A DNA stretch of 64,000 nucleotides from contig OZ034969.1 in NCBI GenBank assembly GCA_964030785.1, positions 72,901,562 to 72,965,561 of the forward strand. Direction: 5' to 3'. Both the position numbers and the translations under genes were made by a program. This document shows positions 50,381 through 62,274 of this stretch, in pieces; the first letter of the stretch is position 1; each line of letters starts with the position of its first letter. This DNA comes from Siderastrea siderea. Lineage: Eukaryota; Cnidaria; Anthozoa; Scleractinia; Rhizangiidae. Under the pieces are notes generated by a model, which saw nothing but the letters and a program-made list of their open reading frames with translations, did no database searches and was not told the origin of the DNA.

Positions 50381-52764
50381 GGGACTGTGCAGTAATTACC
50401 TGGAGGGGGTTGGGAAATGGGTAAAACACAGCTCAAAATAAAGTGGAACCCCCCCCCCCCTCACTAAGCAAAAGTTAACTTTAACCTCCCCTCACCTACT
50501 GATAATATTAAGGTCAACTCCCCTCCCCTGCTTCCTCCCCGCATTGGTTCCCTCATACCTAATTTACGTGTTGGATGTCTTCCTCAGGCACAAAAAGTTC
50601 TTCAAATAACTCTTCAAATGACTTTCCTAAATAACCAAACTGTTTATATTTACATAGTTCAAATTATTGCTATTAAAGTCAACAGTTGGGTTTTCCATTC
50701 TCTTTAATTAATATATAGATTTAGCCATGCCTAAAAGCGGAGCCTCCAAGGAATAAACTGGTGCTCTTTTCTCAAAAATAGTCCTGAAACTTTTCGCTCT
50801 GAAATATATTTCGGGGCTTTCTTTGGCTCGTTCCCTTTCGAAAAGTGTTTCTCAAAAAGCCCGAAAACGTTCCGAATTGTCCTCCAAGATTTTGAGGATC
50901 TGTTCTGTAAAACCAAGCTCGAAAGGTCGTTCTAGAGGCTGAGCACAGCTTAATTTTTTTTTCGGGCATCAAACTGAACACATATTTTACTCAGGAGCAG
51001 TCTTGCTTGGTTTTTTAAATGTTTCCATATCCTGTAATTAACTGTCAAGGCTTGTCAAATCTCCTTGGATTATTGGCTGTTGACTTGAATGAACTTGAAA
51101 CGGCGCTCATGTACAACACCAAAATAAAACTTATTCTGAAGTAAATGGGTTATCTTCATCGCGTTCGGATGTTCAGTTAACAAATAACATGAACTGCCCC
51201 TATTAGTCTGGTCAAAATTTATACCATCAAGATTGAAAACGAGCAAACACCAAACACGCTTTAAATTATGGCATACGTTTTGCGGATGCGAAGTAAGCCC
51301 ATTTAAAGTTAGGCGCTTTGAGGAACGCAAAACAACTTGTTTTTCGGAAGCTTTTCGGATAAAATAGCCTTAAACCGACAACTGCTTCGCTTACTATTGA
51401 AAAGTTCTGGGACAAGAAAATCGACAATTGCACAAACCGATCCGACAGTTAAAATTGAAAGCAATTATTCGCCGTAAGTGATGCTTGTGCAGTTGCCTTG
51501 CGACTGTGCTTTGACCTACTGTTATGAATAAACAAACACAAAATAATAAGCAGAGAAATCATTTTTGAAAAAGTTTATTCGAAAACCCGTAAGTTTATAC
51601 TTAAATGCAATTCGCATTACACTTCCAGCATGGCAAAATATTCTAAGACTACATCTGTCACAAATCTGAGCTTGTTTTCTAATAATTTTTTGAAGTCAAA
51701 AGTACAGTAAATGACACATTTCTAATGACATAAATTCAATTTCAAAATGTAATTTCTTTGACCGTAATAAATACTCAAAATCATGCACCTTAAACCCTTT
51801 AAAAACTTCACTTACTCGGTGGTGTTTCAGAACAAGGCAAGCTCTCCGCCGTGAAGAAAACAAAGCGATGAGGTCCTTTGAAGGCAGCTTTCTAACTTGA
51901 AGTTTTCGCCTACTACCAGTATTCTTTTGAACTTTTTCTTTCCACTATAGGTATTAAATGTTTCTTTCTCAAGTTTAAAACTACTGTACCGTCGAACAAT
52001 CGTTTTGCTAAATAAACTTAAACTTTTTAAAGAAACCTCTTTTTCAAAAGCGACGATGGTCATGCGATTTCCCGCCAAGAAAAACGCCGGTTGCCCAAAA
52101 GCACCGCGCGATTTCCCGCCGAGAAAAGATGGCATTCTCCACTCCCGGTCGGGTTGCCTTAGGACTTCCCTCCCCCTCCCCCTCCCCCAGAGTCTGTACG
52201 GACGGTCGGACGGACGGATGGACGGACGTACGCTTACGTCACAACCAAAATTTTTCGGATCGATAGATTACCAAATTTCCTTAGCAATGGAGCTTCGCTG
52301 GCGGGCTTTGCCCGCAGGCTCCGCTATAATACCATGTAGGCTATCCTACATTGGCATCTTTCTTTTTCATTGAATAACATCATAGTGCAACTTTTACAAC
52401 GTTTTAGGTTTCCTGTTTCATTCAAACCTGGTGCCAATAAGGTAGCACTAACATATAACAGAGGCATTCCTTTCCTACTTCATGACAGATAGGAAAATAT
52501 TAAATAATTAGCCAATTCAGACTTCAAAACACCTAGAGTTGATATTTTCCCAGTTTAATTCCAGTGTAAGCAAGTATAAATATTTGACCTCTAACAGCTG
52601 TTCTACCACTTTTCCAGTTTGTGAAAAAGAGTGAAAAAAGTAATGCCCCCCCCCCCCCATGTGTTAAATTTTACATCCAAAACCCCTCTCTCTTGTTGTG
52701 ATTTTTCCCTATGCCCCCATCTGGTTTTCCAACTTCCCCCTCCAGGTAATTATTGCACAGTCCC
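50381..52764. mobile_element. Harbinger-like TIR element with TTA duplication (2.4 kb)
   Basis: The ends are GGGACTGTGCAGTAATTACC and, inverted, GGGACTGTGCAATAATTACC. TTA flanks it at 50378-50380 and 52765-52767. The neighbouring intron copy at 50030-50060 shows the empty site (ATTCTTATTTTCAAAA), confirming the insertion. No transposase is recognised; a (GGACGGAC)n-type coral repeat lies near 52195-52230. Confidence 0.82.
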
Positions 52765-52868
52765 TTATTTCCAAAAAAACACTCCAAACGTACAAAGAAA
52801 ATTTAAAGGGATAAACTAGAGAATGGAAACACTGCTAACGGTTGTTAAGTTCCCCATACAATGATCAA

Positions 52869-54325
52869 CCAAGGGGGGGGGGGGAAGAAGCGAGGCCTGG
52901 GACCGAGAAACGATGTTCTCACAACTTGCAAAGCGGTCCAGTCAAAACGTGGACAGCGGTGTTCCTCATAATAAATATTCAGATCGACGATCAACTTATT
53001 GAAATAGTTTTCAAAATTTATGTGTATTTTGTCGAAGGAAAGTAAGCGGTGAGCGGCTAATCTCTCATGGAACTTACTGTCAGTTTCGTACAAGAGAATA
53101 TTCGATGGAAGCGACATCGATGAAGACGCTTCTGTTTTCGCACTGTCTTGTTTGTTGCAGTGGCGACTGTATCAGCTGCGAGCTGTACGGCAGTCACGTT
53201 TCGCTTGTTTATACTTGGAGAACAGGTTTGCGACAAACGTTTCAAAGTTGAACGTTACAATTAGATAATTCAACGTAAATAAACTTCTCACCGACAGAAA
53301 GCGCTTGAACTATTCAGGATTTTATCTCTTGTACTCCGCGACGTAATTTTGGTCTTTGTCTATCGCTGAACTGATGCATGTGATAAATAAAAATACTGGT
53401 ATGATGAACGTATATTCGTTTGTCTCACGATGGAATCGCTTTGAGTTGTTGAATACAACTCAACAGAAAATCTCAGAAAATCTCAGAAAATCTCTTCCAT
53501 CGGGGGGGGGGGGGGGGGGGTGGATATTAAATGGAATGGCCCGTGTAAGAATCAACTTTCGCTTTCTCGAACACCTTCAAGGTTCGATACCATGGCTGCG
53601 ATTTTGGGACATTTGACTTCCGTTTTGAACTTGAGCATTAATGACAATAAAAATACTGTCAATGTTTCTTTTTACATCTCATTCTGTAACGAACTGATAG
53701 CATGAGATGAGACAGTTATGGCTGTACTCGGTTTGCATGTTTTCCTCCAGCGTGGTCTAAATAAATTGCAACGGGAAATGTGCCTTAAAACATCGATGGA
53801 AATAAATTTAATCAAAACTGCTATAGCATAATGCATGGAAACAATACCTACGCACAAAATACCACTTTTATTATCAATAATCCAGTTATGTGTTAACAAG
53901 ATCATTTCACAGTTCAGTACTTTGAACCCGATCCCAGTTTTTAACCCAGCTTCAGAAAATTCTATCTGATTCTATACAATCGATCAGCACAGACTGGATT
54001 GATCGAAGCGCTACTGACCAAAAAACTCCGAGAGTAAACTTTTGTCTTCATAAGAACCAGAATGCACGAAAACATGATAAAAGTGTAAAATACGATCAAT
54101 TCGTCAATTACCTAAACGAAGAGACAAAACCGAATCCGCCGCGTTTGGCCGCCATAATTTTTTCCCTTCTGCGTCCGAGTTCGTTGTAACATGCAACATC
54201 TGCGCACGCGTAGGGGCATATCCAATGACTAGAACCTCACAGATTGCTTTGCAAGTTGTGAGAACATCGTTTGGATTTCATTTAAGGGGAATGTATGGGA
54301 AGTTGCTTCCCCCCCCCCCCCCTGG
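52869..54325. mobile_element. TIR element with CCA-G-run ends and ATCAA duplication
   Basis: Left end CCAAGGGGGGGG, right end inverted CCAGGGGGGGG; the subterminal segment GATGTTCTCACAACTTGCAA occurs inverted near the right end. ATCAA at 52864-52868 and 54326-54330 is the duplication, supported by the empty site in the sister intron at about 50129-50145. No gene is recognised in it. Confidence 0.75.
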
Positions 54326-54434
54326 ATCAAACATTTGCCGATTTAATGCCATTCTGCATTGACGACGAACTATGACAAGCTTCTAGTTTGTATGCATATC
54401 AATATACCTCAGGCAAGATATCTTTTTCTTTCAG

Positions 54435-54497
54435 CTGGTCTCAGCGAAAACCGATCTTGAGGAAAAGACCAGTAGTCTGTTGAAAAGGAATGATGAG
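54435..54497 (+). CDS. Exon 12: 63-nt module, L type
   Basis: LVSAKTDLEEKTSSLLKRND then E; 21 codons, TTTCAG acceptor and GAG|GTGACG donor. Confidence 0.82.
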
Positions 54498-54541
54498 GTG
54501 ACGATTGCTGTTCTTCTTCTTCTTCTTGTTTATACGTCATT

Positions 54542-55996
54542 CAGGGTCTGGAATGGGGAGTGCGAATCTCGAATCACGGGTTAAATCTCTGAACATCACG
54601 AATCACGTAACTTTTTTGGGTAAATTCACGAATCACGAGGTTGCATAAATTAATTTAAGATAATCCACGCTCATACAATTCATCAGTGCATTTCTGGCGA
54701 CGAAAAAATATAGTAATCCAAAATGGCAAGGAGTACTTTGCCTGACGATTCTTTAATTTTGGTTGACCATATCATAGAGAACAAAGGGGATGAATTTTAT
54801 ATTGTACATCAAATTGAAGCACTACAATTTTTCACTTAACATGAGGTTTAACTTTGAAAATGAGGCGGTCCGTAATTCGTTTGAGATCTTTTTATGACAA
54901 GTTCGAGTTCGCGTAGACGCTAAAATATTTCGCATAAATTTTCTGCTTAAGCTCCAATGTAAAATAAATGTTCCCAAGTATTCTTGATTGAAGACATAAC
55001 ATTCATTTGTCTTAATATGATGAAAGGGCTCTGTGTGACAAAGTGACAGTCCTTCCTGATCGGGTGCGGATCGTTTCTGATAAGAAGTTCACAGGAGTGA
55101 TTGGCAACTCATGAAGTCCCACTTCACTCGCTTCCTCTGGGTCTTCTTCAAGCTGCGACCTGGACGTGATCAATGAATTTTGTAGGTCGCCACATGTTAC
55201 AAATTAAAGGAAGCTTTCATTACATTTTCAAGCGAAACCGCCAACCTCAGACTGGCTATATTTGACAGATGATAAGTAACATGCCAAGTTACCATTATGG
55301 CTACCAGTCAAATCGAAGCTTCAACATCCACCTCCCGGGCATTTGAACTTTTGAAGATTGGCTTGTTCAAATTCCCTCCCCTCGGGGCAAAAAAGCCGTT
55401 CAAATGCCGAACCAATTAGTACTGAAATACCCCTCCTCAAAGACAAATTTTGTCTTCAATCAAACACTGTTCGCGCGTTTCAGAGTGAGATGTGCCGTAA
55501 TGACACCTTCAAACTTCTTCTAAAGACCCTTTTGAGAGAGTCATTCACTAACAAAGGCCAAATTCTATTTTGTAAGTCCGTCAAACCTTGCAAAAACCGA
55601 AAAAACTCACAGGAGTATTACGCCAGAACAAGAGATAAATCCGGTTTAAATTCCCCACCCTTGCAAGGAAACGTTCAAATTCCCCCCTTCCCGGGCACAC
55701 TGCACATTCAAATGCCTGGGGTATGCCCGGGGGGTGGATGTTTAAGCTTCAATTTGACCGCTGCATTACGGAGCAATGCACCATATTGACAGACAAATTT
55801 TTTTTCGTGAAGGGATGTCTCATTTTCACGAAATTGTATCGGTACAAATCACGATTCCCGGACGAAAACGTCAATAGATCCCGCTTCACAGTGAATGTTT
55901 AGTTCACAAATCACTGCTCTATTTCATCTGTTTTCCCGATTCACGCGTCGTATTTCGGTCAATTCACGGATCACGCGAAACCCCTTCCAGACCCTG
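54542..55996. mobile_element. TIR element with CAGGGTCTGG ends and GTCATT duplication
   Basis: The ends are CAGGGTCTGGAATGGGG and, inverted, CAGGGTCTGGAAGGGGTTTC; GTCATT at 54536-54541 and 55997-56002. Repeated CGAATCACG words lie near both ends. A second repeat (55303-55760) is nested in it. No transposase is seen. Confidence 0.8.
55303..55760. repeat. Inverted-end repeat element, copy 2
   Basis: Same ~460-480-bp unit as 19669-20147, with the same inverted ends (ACCAGTCAAAT-GAAGCTTC) and CCCGGGCA runs. It is nested within the CAGGGTCTGG element. Confidence 0.75.
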
Positions 55997-56208
55997 GTCA
56001 TTATAAATAGGAAACAAATGCAAGGGATCTGGAAAGGAATATGTCTCCGAAAAGAACCAACTCCATGACATTCTACACGCCGATCGGATGCTCTAGGATG
56101 ATCTAACTACTGATCCACGGGGATACTCGAATGTCGCTGATCCTAGCAGTATGAAGGACGCTTGTCAAATGAACATGGCAAATATGACCTATGCTCGCCA
56201 CAAGTCTC

Positions 56209-56275
56209 CCAGTAGCTCAGCGGTTAGAGAGTCCGACCGCTGTACGGGAGGTCATGGGTTGAACTCTCGGGCTGA
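56209..56275 (+). repeat. tRNA-derived SINE or tRNA pseudogene
   Basis: AGTAGCTCAGCGGTTAGAG resembles box A with a D-arm, and GGGTTGAACTC about 40 bases later resembles box B. The cloverleaf is imperfect, so it is more likely a SINE head or relic than a working tRNA. Confidence 0.5.
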
Positions 56276-56361
56276 GAACCTGAACGTTTCTTTGCGTGAT
56301 ATACTCAATGTTACATTTTGTTGTTTAATTCATTATCAAGTGACAGATCTTCTGCTTTCAG

Positions 56362-56424
56362 TTCGCCTCAGAGAAAGTGGAGCTTCAGGCGAAAATCGAC
56401 CAGTTGTTACAGAGAGAGGAGGAG
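56362..56424 (+). CDS. Exon 13: 63-nt module, F type
   Basis: FASEKVELQAKIDQLLQREE then E; 21 codons, CTTTCAG acceptor and GAG|GTAATG donor. Confidence 0.83.
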
Positions 56425-56836
56425 GTAATGAATAGCTGTTCCCGTGCCTGTTGTGGTATCACATATCATCCTAATTTACGATTAAATGATCCTATGATAT
56501 TAGGATCACATTAATCTTAGGTGCACGAATCACATTTTACAGTCCTCACGGCCAATAGCATCACGGCGTAATAGACAGACGACCAACTACATCATGAGTT
56601 CGTCGACTAATGAGGACAACGACCAGAGACTTACAACATCTACTAACGATTCACAATTCACTTGACTCTGATGATGACTTCCGCTCAGGTTGTCGGAACG
56701 TCAGTCAATGCCGGTCAGCACAAACAGTCCTTCTCAGGACTATACTCACCCGGACGATCATACTTCACTGAATTTATGACAATTTAGCTTTCTATGGACA
56801 TGAACCTTACTCGTGACATATTTCTTTTCCTTTCAG

Positions 56837-56899
56837 TTGATTTCGGCGAACGCAGACCTTCAGGAAAAGAAAAGAAGTTTGTTCAAGAGGAATGAGGAG
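56837..56899 (+). CDS. Exon 14: 63-nt module, L type
   Basis: LISANADLQEKKRSLFKRNE then E; 21 codons, GAG|GTAACA donor. Confidence 0.83.
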
Positions 56900-57242
56900 G
56901 TAACAATATGTGTAAGAATATGACGTGAAACCGGAAACTGTATGTAACTCAACGTGTAATCTAAAATTATGCCGAAGAAGTCGTGCCTACTGCTCGGTTT
57001 TTACAGCCGATTCTGCTGCTTTGCGCATGCAGATCTTGGTTTGAGGGAAATACGCAGATCTTTTCTTCATTATGATTGTAATACTTTTGGAAGTTTAACT
57101 TAGTATTTCCTCTGACAGATTTTAATTCTCATGAGTATTTTGTGACCATGGGCGAATTATGGTAGGCGAACCATAATCTGAGATAAACAAGGGCGTTAGT
57201 TTCTAAAGAAACTGTGGTGTTTCGTCTGTGGGGAAGTGAAAC

Positions 57243-57403
57243 ACAAATCTTTGGATTTATCGACTGAGTTGATAAGGTAAATTGGCCATCGTAACGAAAT
57301 TGAAAGCTGACGTTTCAAGGGTTAGCACTTCATCACAGCGAATTTAATTTCTTTACGGTGGCCAGTTTACTTTACCAACTCAGTTGATAAATCCAGAGAT
57401 TTG
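57243..57403. repeat. MITE-like inverted repeat in intron 14
   Basis: AAATCTTTGGATTTATCGAC at the left and the inverse AAATCTCTGGATTTATCAAC at the right; the interior carries GCTGACGTTTCAAGGGTTAG, a string I associate with dispersed coral repeats. Confidence 0.6.
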
Positions 57404-57713
57404 CATAATCCGAAATAAGTCGCCCATGGTCGCAAAATAATGATGGAAATTTGCCTATCTCATGAGATTACGGAGAAAGTACCAACTTTCTGCGTCACAA
57501 ACAATCATAAAGGAGCGAAAGTTCTTCAAATTTCCTTCACCTTTTCGTGATAACAGGCGCGAATCTTGACATATGATTCATAGCTTGCAAGTCATGTTTG
57601 AACGGCCAGGGTTTGCACTCACCAGGAATATTTGCACTTCACGATGAGTCACAATTTTTTTGTTTGTATTTACATAAATCTGAGTACTAATGAAATGTAT
57701 TTTGTTCTTTCAG

Positions 57714-57776
57714 TTGGTTTCGGAGAATGCAGAACTTCAAGAGACGAAAAGAACTATTTCAAAGATGGAAGAGAAG
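57714..57776 (+). CDS. Exon 15: 63-nt module, L type
   Basis: LVSENAELQETKRTISKMEE then K; 21 codons, AAG|GTGACT donor. Confidence 0.83.
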
Positions 57777-57943
57777 GTGACTATTTGCTGCTTCGTCAAG
57801 TTCTTGTTAATAAATTATTATATAACAAGCAAAAATTACAAAGAATATGAACAGGAATAAGTGGTGAAAACTGTGAATTTAATATGTATGTAACTCAGCG
57901 TGTCATCTGTGAATCAGGCATAAAATATTTCTTGATCTTTCAG

Positions 57944-58027
57944 TTGGTCTTAGTGAACATGGAGCTTCAGGAAAGAAAGGACAGTCTGCTTAAGAGGGAG
58001 GAGGAAATGAAAACTGAAAAACTACAC
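57944..58027 (+). CDS. Exon 16: extended 84-nt module, L type
   Basis: LVLVNMELQERKDSLLKREE then EMKTEKLH; 28 codons, four heptads. At the usual 63-nt point GT has become AT (GAGGAA|ATGAAA), and a donor CAC|GTGAGC 21 nt downstream is used. Confidence 0.78.
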
Positions 58028-58102
58028 GTGAGCCATGATGATAAATTTACTCAGTTTATATGCAGACAATTCTTAGTAATGTAATATGTCCTGTTATTTC
58101 AG

Positions 58103-58165
58103 GGCGCCTCAGAGAAAGAAAAACTTCAGACGAAGATCGAGCAGTTGACACAGAGAGTAAAAGAG
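58103..58165 (+). CDS. Exon 17: 63-nt module, F type
   Basis: GASEKEKLQTKIEQLTQRVK then E; 21 codons, GAG|GTGATG donor. First residue changed from F to G. Confidence 0.82.
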
Positions 58166-58466
58166 GTGATGACCCGTTGTTTTCTTGTTCTGATGCCACA
58201 TGCATTTATCTTTTTACTGGAAACGCATTAAAAGTACACGGTTGTTTGAGGTTTTTTTAGCTTGTGTTCATACGAATACTAGGTAGAAAATCTTTCTTCC
58301 TATCCTAGTTACCTTGGTGAAAAGAGGCCTTCATGGAATGAAGAAGAATTTGTTCAATTTGTTTCTCAACTGATTGCTATCCTTTTCGGTGATTATCTTA
58401 CATAGTTCATTTTGTTTGAATGTATGCCCATGAATCTTAGGCACGAAATATACCTTTTTCTTTCAG

Positions 58467-58520
58467 TTGCTGTCCACGAATACCGAACTTAAGAAAGGGA
58501 ACAGCGGTTTGCAAGAGGAG
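58467..58520 (+). CDS. Exon 18: short 54-nt module, L type
   Basis: LLSTNTELKKGNSGLQEE; 18 codons, GAG|GTGACT donor. Three residues shorter than the standard module, which would shift the heptad. Confidence 0.75.
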
Positions 58521-58954
58521 GTGACTATTTGGTGGTGTTTTCTTGTTATTATGAAACACGTAATTCTAAATCGCCAAATATACAAGTGGTGATTGAAGAA
58601 CGGGAGATATATGTTGGAAAAATAACCGAAATGAACCACAAATAGTTTCTTTTGTTCCCCTTTGAAATTTACTACTATCTTTGCAGCTTTTTCTTTTCAT
58701 CTCGTACTACTGAATGCCGAAATTCGGCGAAAAACAAGATCTTGTTTTTTCGGTGCACCTCTTCCCTCAGAGGGAAAATCTGTGCCGGTCGTTGACTAAC
58801 AGAGATAAGTCCTTATGTCCACGGTTCCATTATAAAATATAAATAGTAAAATTGATTAGTTCTCAGTTCCTTTAACTAAATTGCGATCCATGGGAAATTA
58901 GTGGAGATTGTGCGCATATAAATATTCAGCATGAAACATATTTCTTTGTGTCAG

Positions 58955-59049
58955 TTGGTCTCATCGATTACTGAACTACAGGATTCTCCTCTTGAAGTTC
59001 TGTATTCGCTGAGACCAACTTGATCACCTTGTGAAAGAGAGAAAAGGAG
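58955..59049 (+). pseudogene. Palindromic relic of an L-type module exon
   Basis: After a CAG acceptor it begins LVSSITELQ, but bases 58980-59018 are the inverse complement of an L-type exon start (on the - strand LVSANTELQEEN). The frame stops at TGA near 59021; a GAG|GTGAGG donor follows at 59050. Forms a hairpin with arms at 58955-58965 and 59009-59018. Confidence 0.7.
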
Positions 59050-59713
59050 GTGAGGGTTTGCTGTTTTATGAAAAAGTGCAAATATCTGGGGGCACCCAAC
59101 AAGAAAACGTCAGTAGAAGTCCAAGAATGTTCCATTTGGCTTATCCATTTTTCTTTGAGGATATTGAATGTAGTGTCTGTAATATTAACACAATTTAATC
59201 GGTTGGGATTGGTAACGGAATGTTTGAGGAAAAAGAGTCCATACATACACAGAGAACGACAATTCTTGTAAATCACGCTCAGAAAGGTGAGCAATCATCA
59301 TATTTGGTTGGCGGCTTAAATTGCGGAATGCCCGTTTGATTTCATCCTTCTAATGAACTGGTAGTGTTCTCAGCAAGTTTTCACTGGTTAGGGTGGAGGA
59401 AATAAAGCCTTTTTTTAACCAATTACTAACAAGTGTTTGCACTTTTAAAAAAAAGTTGTGACAACCACAATCACTCGTAAATTATGTCCATAAATAAATC
59501 GGGCCGAATGAATCGATGTTTGATATAACGCAGTAGTCATGGCTCGTCTCACAGTAGAAGGGAGGAGCATAACGAGTCCAAGAATACCCGTGTTGGAGGT
59601 TACGTTTGACCGTGTTGGACCAAGAGAGTGAAATTCACCCGGCTTGAAAGATAAGTTAAGATTCCTATAGAAAAAAAAAATGGTAAAATGTCAGCTTAAT
59701 TGATCCCTTTCAG

Positions 59714-59800
59714 ATGGTTTTACTCTATTCTTCGTTCAAGAAATCTGCGCCCATCTTCTCCAAGATGGGCGCGGATTTATTGAACAAAGAAGAAGAAGCG
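59714..59800 (+). pseudogene. Palindromic relic of an I-type module exon
   Basis: After TTTCAG it has an inverted pair: 59729-59758 and 59762-59794. The right arm encodes SKMGADLLNKEEE, similar to exon 22 (SRMGADLVNAEEE). The donor GT has become AT (GAAGCG|ATGATT), so it is probably not spliced. Confidence 0.65.
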
Positions 59801-59988
59801 ATGATTTCTTTTGTAAAATTAGCAACGCTTCTTCCTGAAACGAACTATAAAAATTCAATCATCTCATTAGTTGCTCCAAAACTACATTTCTGATAATACC
59901 GCGGTACTAATATTAAAATGTCAGTTTAGTTTACGATCCTAATGCCCTTATTACTCCATTTTAGAAGAGAGTATTTGAAGCAAATCTC

Positions 59989-60067
59989 CAAGACCGCAAA
60001 GCTAAACGCAGTGTTTTGAAAAATCATTTTCGTTTTTCAAGACACCTCGTTTAGCTGTGCGGTCTTG
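59989..60067. repeat. Long hairpin
   Basis: Arms 59989-60023 (CAAGACCGCAAAGCTAAACG...) and 60032-60067 (...CGTTTAGCTGTGCGGTCTTG) pair with few mismatches around an ~8-base loop. It lies 190 bp after the previous palindromic exon relic. Confidence 0.8.
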
Positions 60068-60548
60068 AATCAGTTCAGTTCAGTTCAGCTCAGTGCTTAA
60101 GTCAAATGTGTGATTATGTGAATAAATCAACTCCTTGTAGAGTTGCATTCGAAGGCAGAGACACTTTTGAAGAAAAACATGAACGGTGTATGATATATTT
60201 GTGGCATAGTTTCCCCCGCCGAGCCGAGATGAAAATCCCTCAGAAAGCTTTGTGACCACAGCAATAAGTGATTCTTACCAGAAATTGCCAAAATGCACCT
60301 AATGGATAAACGTACGACTATTGGAAACGGCAGTTGCTGATAAAAAAAATCCTTTTAAAATAATATAGAAGCCTCACGAGGGGGCGGTATCCACTTTTCC
60401 TGATTCAAGGTCCAAAACGTCGAAAAACTACATTTATACCTTGTTTCAGAACTTTCAGAAGCCCCCCTAAAAGACCCACTGTTTTCGCATTTCAGCGATT
60501 TAAGGCTTGAATAAGGATGAAGTTAAAATATTCATTTCCTCTGTTTAG

Positions 60549-60611
60549 CTTTCTGAATTGTCCACAAAACTCTGCAAGAGAACGGATACGGTTTCATCAT
60601 TGAGAGCACAG
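60549..60611 (+). CDS. Exon 19 (intact numbering): 63-nt module
   Basis: LSELSTKLCKRTDTVSSLRA then Q; 21 codons, CTGTTTAG acceptor and CAG|GTAAGT donor. Confidence 0.78.
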
Positions 60612-61009
60612 GTAAGTTAGTTATGCAGTTTCATAGACTTACTAAAACTACGAAACTTTTCTTCTCTAATATACCTTCTCAGTAACACTCTGACTATATA
60701 TTTGACCAGTACAATGACCACGTGCGCTTAGCAGTGTTAAAAATTGAATGATTTGCCTTAAAGATAAAATATCCTATGGTGCATTAGGCAAAGCGATATT
60801 ATCTGATACGTGACCGATGTAAAAAGCATGATTTTTAGTTTGTACTGTCATGTAGTAAAAGCACACGAACTCTATTTTTCTGCGCGGCCGGTCAAAATGC
60901 AAGAAATGAACTAAGGTTTCCTAACGTTCGCTAAAACTGATGAGGCAAGTTTATCTATCTTGTTTCTTTCTCTAAAGTGTCGTGATATCATATTATTTTC
61001 TCCTTTTAG

Positions 61010-61072
61010 ATTGCCTCTCTCAACACTAAACTCTCCCGGATGGGCGCAGATTTAGTGAATGCGGAAGAAGAG
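61010..61072 (+). CDS. Exon 20: 63-nt module
   Basis: IASLNTKLSRMGADLVNAEE then E; 21 codons, TCCTTTTAG acceptor and GAG|GTGACG donor. Parent type of the relic at 59714. Confidence 0.8.
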
Positions 61073-61528
61073 GTGACGACTAGTTTTGTCGAATAAGCAC
61101 TTTGCAGTTGCTAATTCATTAGTCGCTACTTTAAAACAAGTACGAGCCTGGTGTGTGTTCTCGAAAGCCCAGAAAAGCCCCTTTCGCCCCCCTCCCTCCC
61201 CTCCCTCCCCCCCAGAAAAGGTAAAAATGTAAACCATTCATTCTACAAAGCTGTCATATTAACAACTTTTATGTTTAGAAACGTCTTTGTTTGAACGCAG
61301 TATTGTGAATTATGGTGCCCGAAATCGGCCAGAAAAGACTTTCGAGAAACGCACACCTGGAACAGTATCAAAATTGTCGCGGAAATCAACAAATATTTCG
61401 CAGCGCTTCCAATGTCTTTCAGTTAATGGTCGGAAAGTCCGTTATCTACAGTATGTATAAAGCAGTTAAATTACATGAACACGACCTTCACTGCTTTGAG
61501 TGAGAAATGATTTTCTTTTGTTTAACAG

Positions 61529-61575
61529 GTTTCCAAAGCAAGACTAAGGAAGTGCCAGGCCTGTAAGAGATATCG
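61529..61575 (+). CDS. Exon 21: end of module array, CxxC
   Basis: VSKARLRKCQACKRYR with two overhanging bases; donor CG|GTAAAT. The CQAC pair could bind metal or be palmitoylated. From here exons no longer follow the 63-nt rule. Confidence 0.72.
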
Positions 61576-61815
61576 GTAAATAAGAATCTACTTACTCCTT
61601 TTACTTTATATAGCGAGAGAAAGACTTATCATATCTTTAACTACAGCTTAAACTGGCATTTACCCGAGGCTTTTTTTCTGCTATGACTAGGCCATTGTGA
61701 GTATCATCAGCATCATTATCAGACTCATGAGTTAATTTTTTCAGTTTCCTACTTCCTGCTTTTATTTTCGTTGAGATCATGGCTGACCATGATAAACTTT
61801 TTTAAACTACTTTAG

Positions 61816-61876
61816 GAAGCAGTATGACGACTTAATGAGAGAGTTGGAGACTCAGGAGAGGTTTAGGAGAAGTCAA
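61816..61876 (+). CDS. Exon 22: coiled coil
   Basis: Completes the Arg codon, then KQYDDLMRELETQERFRRSQ; donor CAA|GTGAGT, phase 0. Strongly helical and charged. Confidence 0.75.
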
Positions 61877-62274
61877 GTGAGTATTGATATTTAACAAATA
61901 CTGTAGGTGATATAACATTTTCACCATGGTATACTGCAGTGTTCAGCAATCTCGTTGGTTCCCTACTTAAGACATGTGATGCCCGCACAGTTATAGCGAC
62001 AGCCCGGACCATAAGATCACGCACATGTTCTGAACGGTTTTCTCTCATAGGCTATGAGCTATTTTTTCTGAGTTTAGAGAACTTAAGTGGCGTGGAAAAG
62101 ATATTTCTTTGACCCAAAAAATTGTTTTTTGTAAGATATGTAATACACTCGGAGGTCATCTGTATGATAAAACAGTTATTCTACTCGATCTCTTCGTGCA
62201 CAAGCTTTGAGTTATGAGCTCATTTGCGATAAAACTTCGTGAAAAAAGGTTGCATACTCGCCACTAGGTTGAGG

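Noticed and set aside
56209..56275. Functional tRNA gene
   Set aside because: Box B deviates and the acceptor stem does not pair well; a SINE or relic is more likely.
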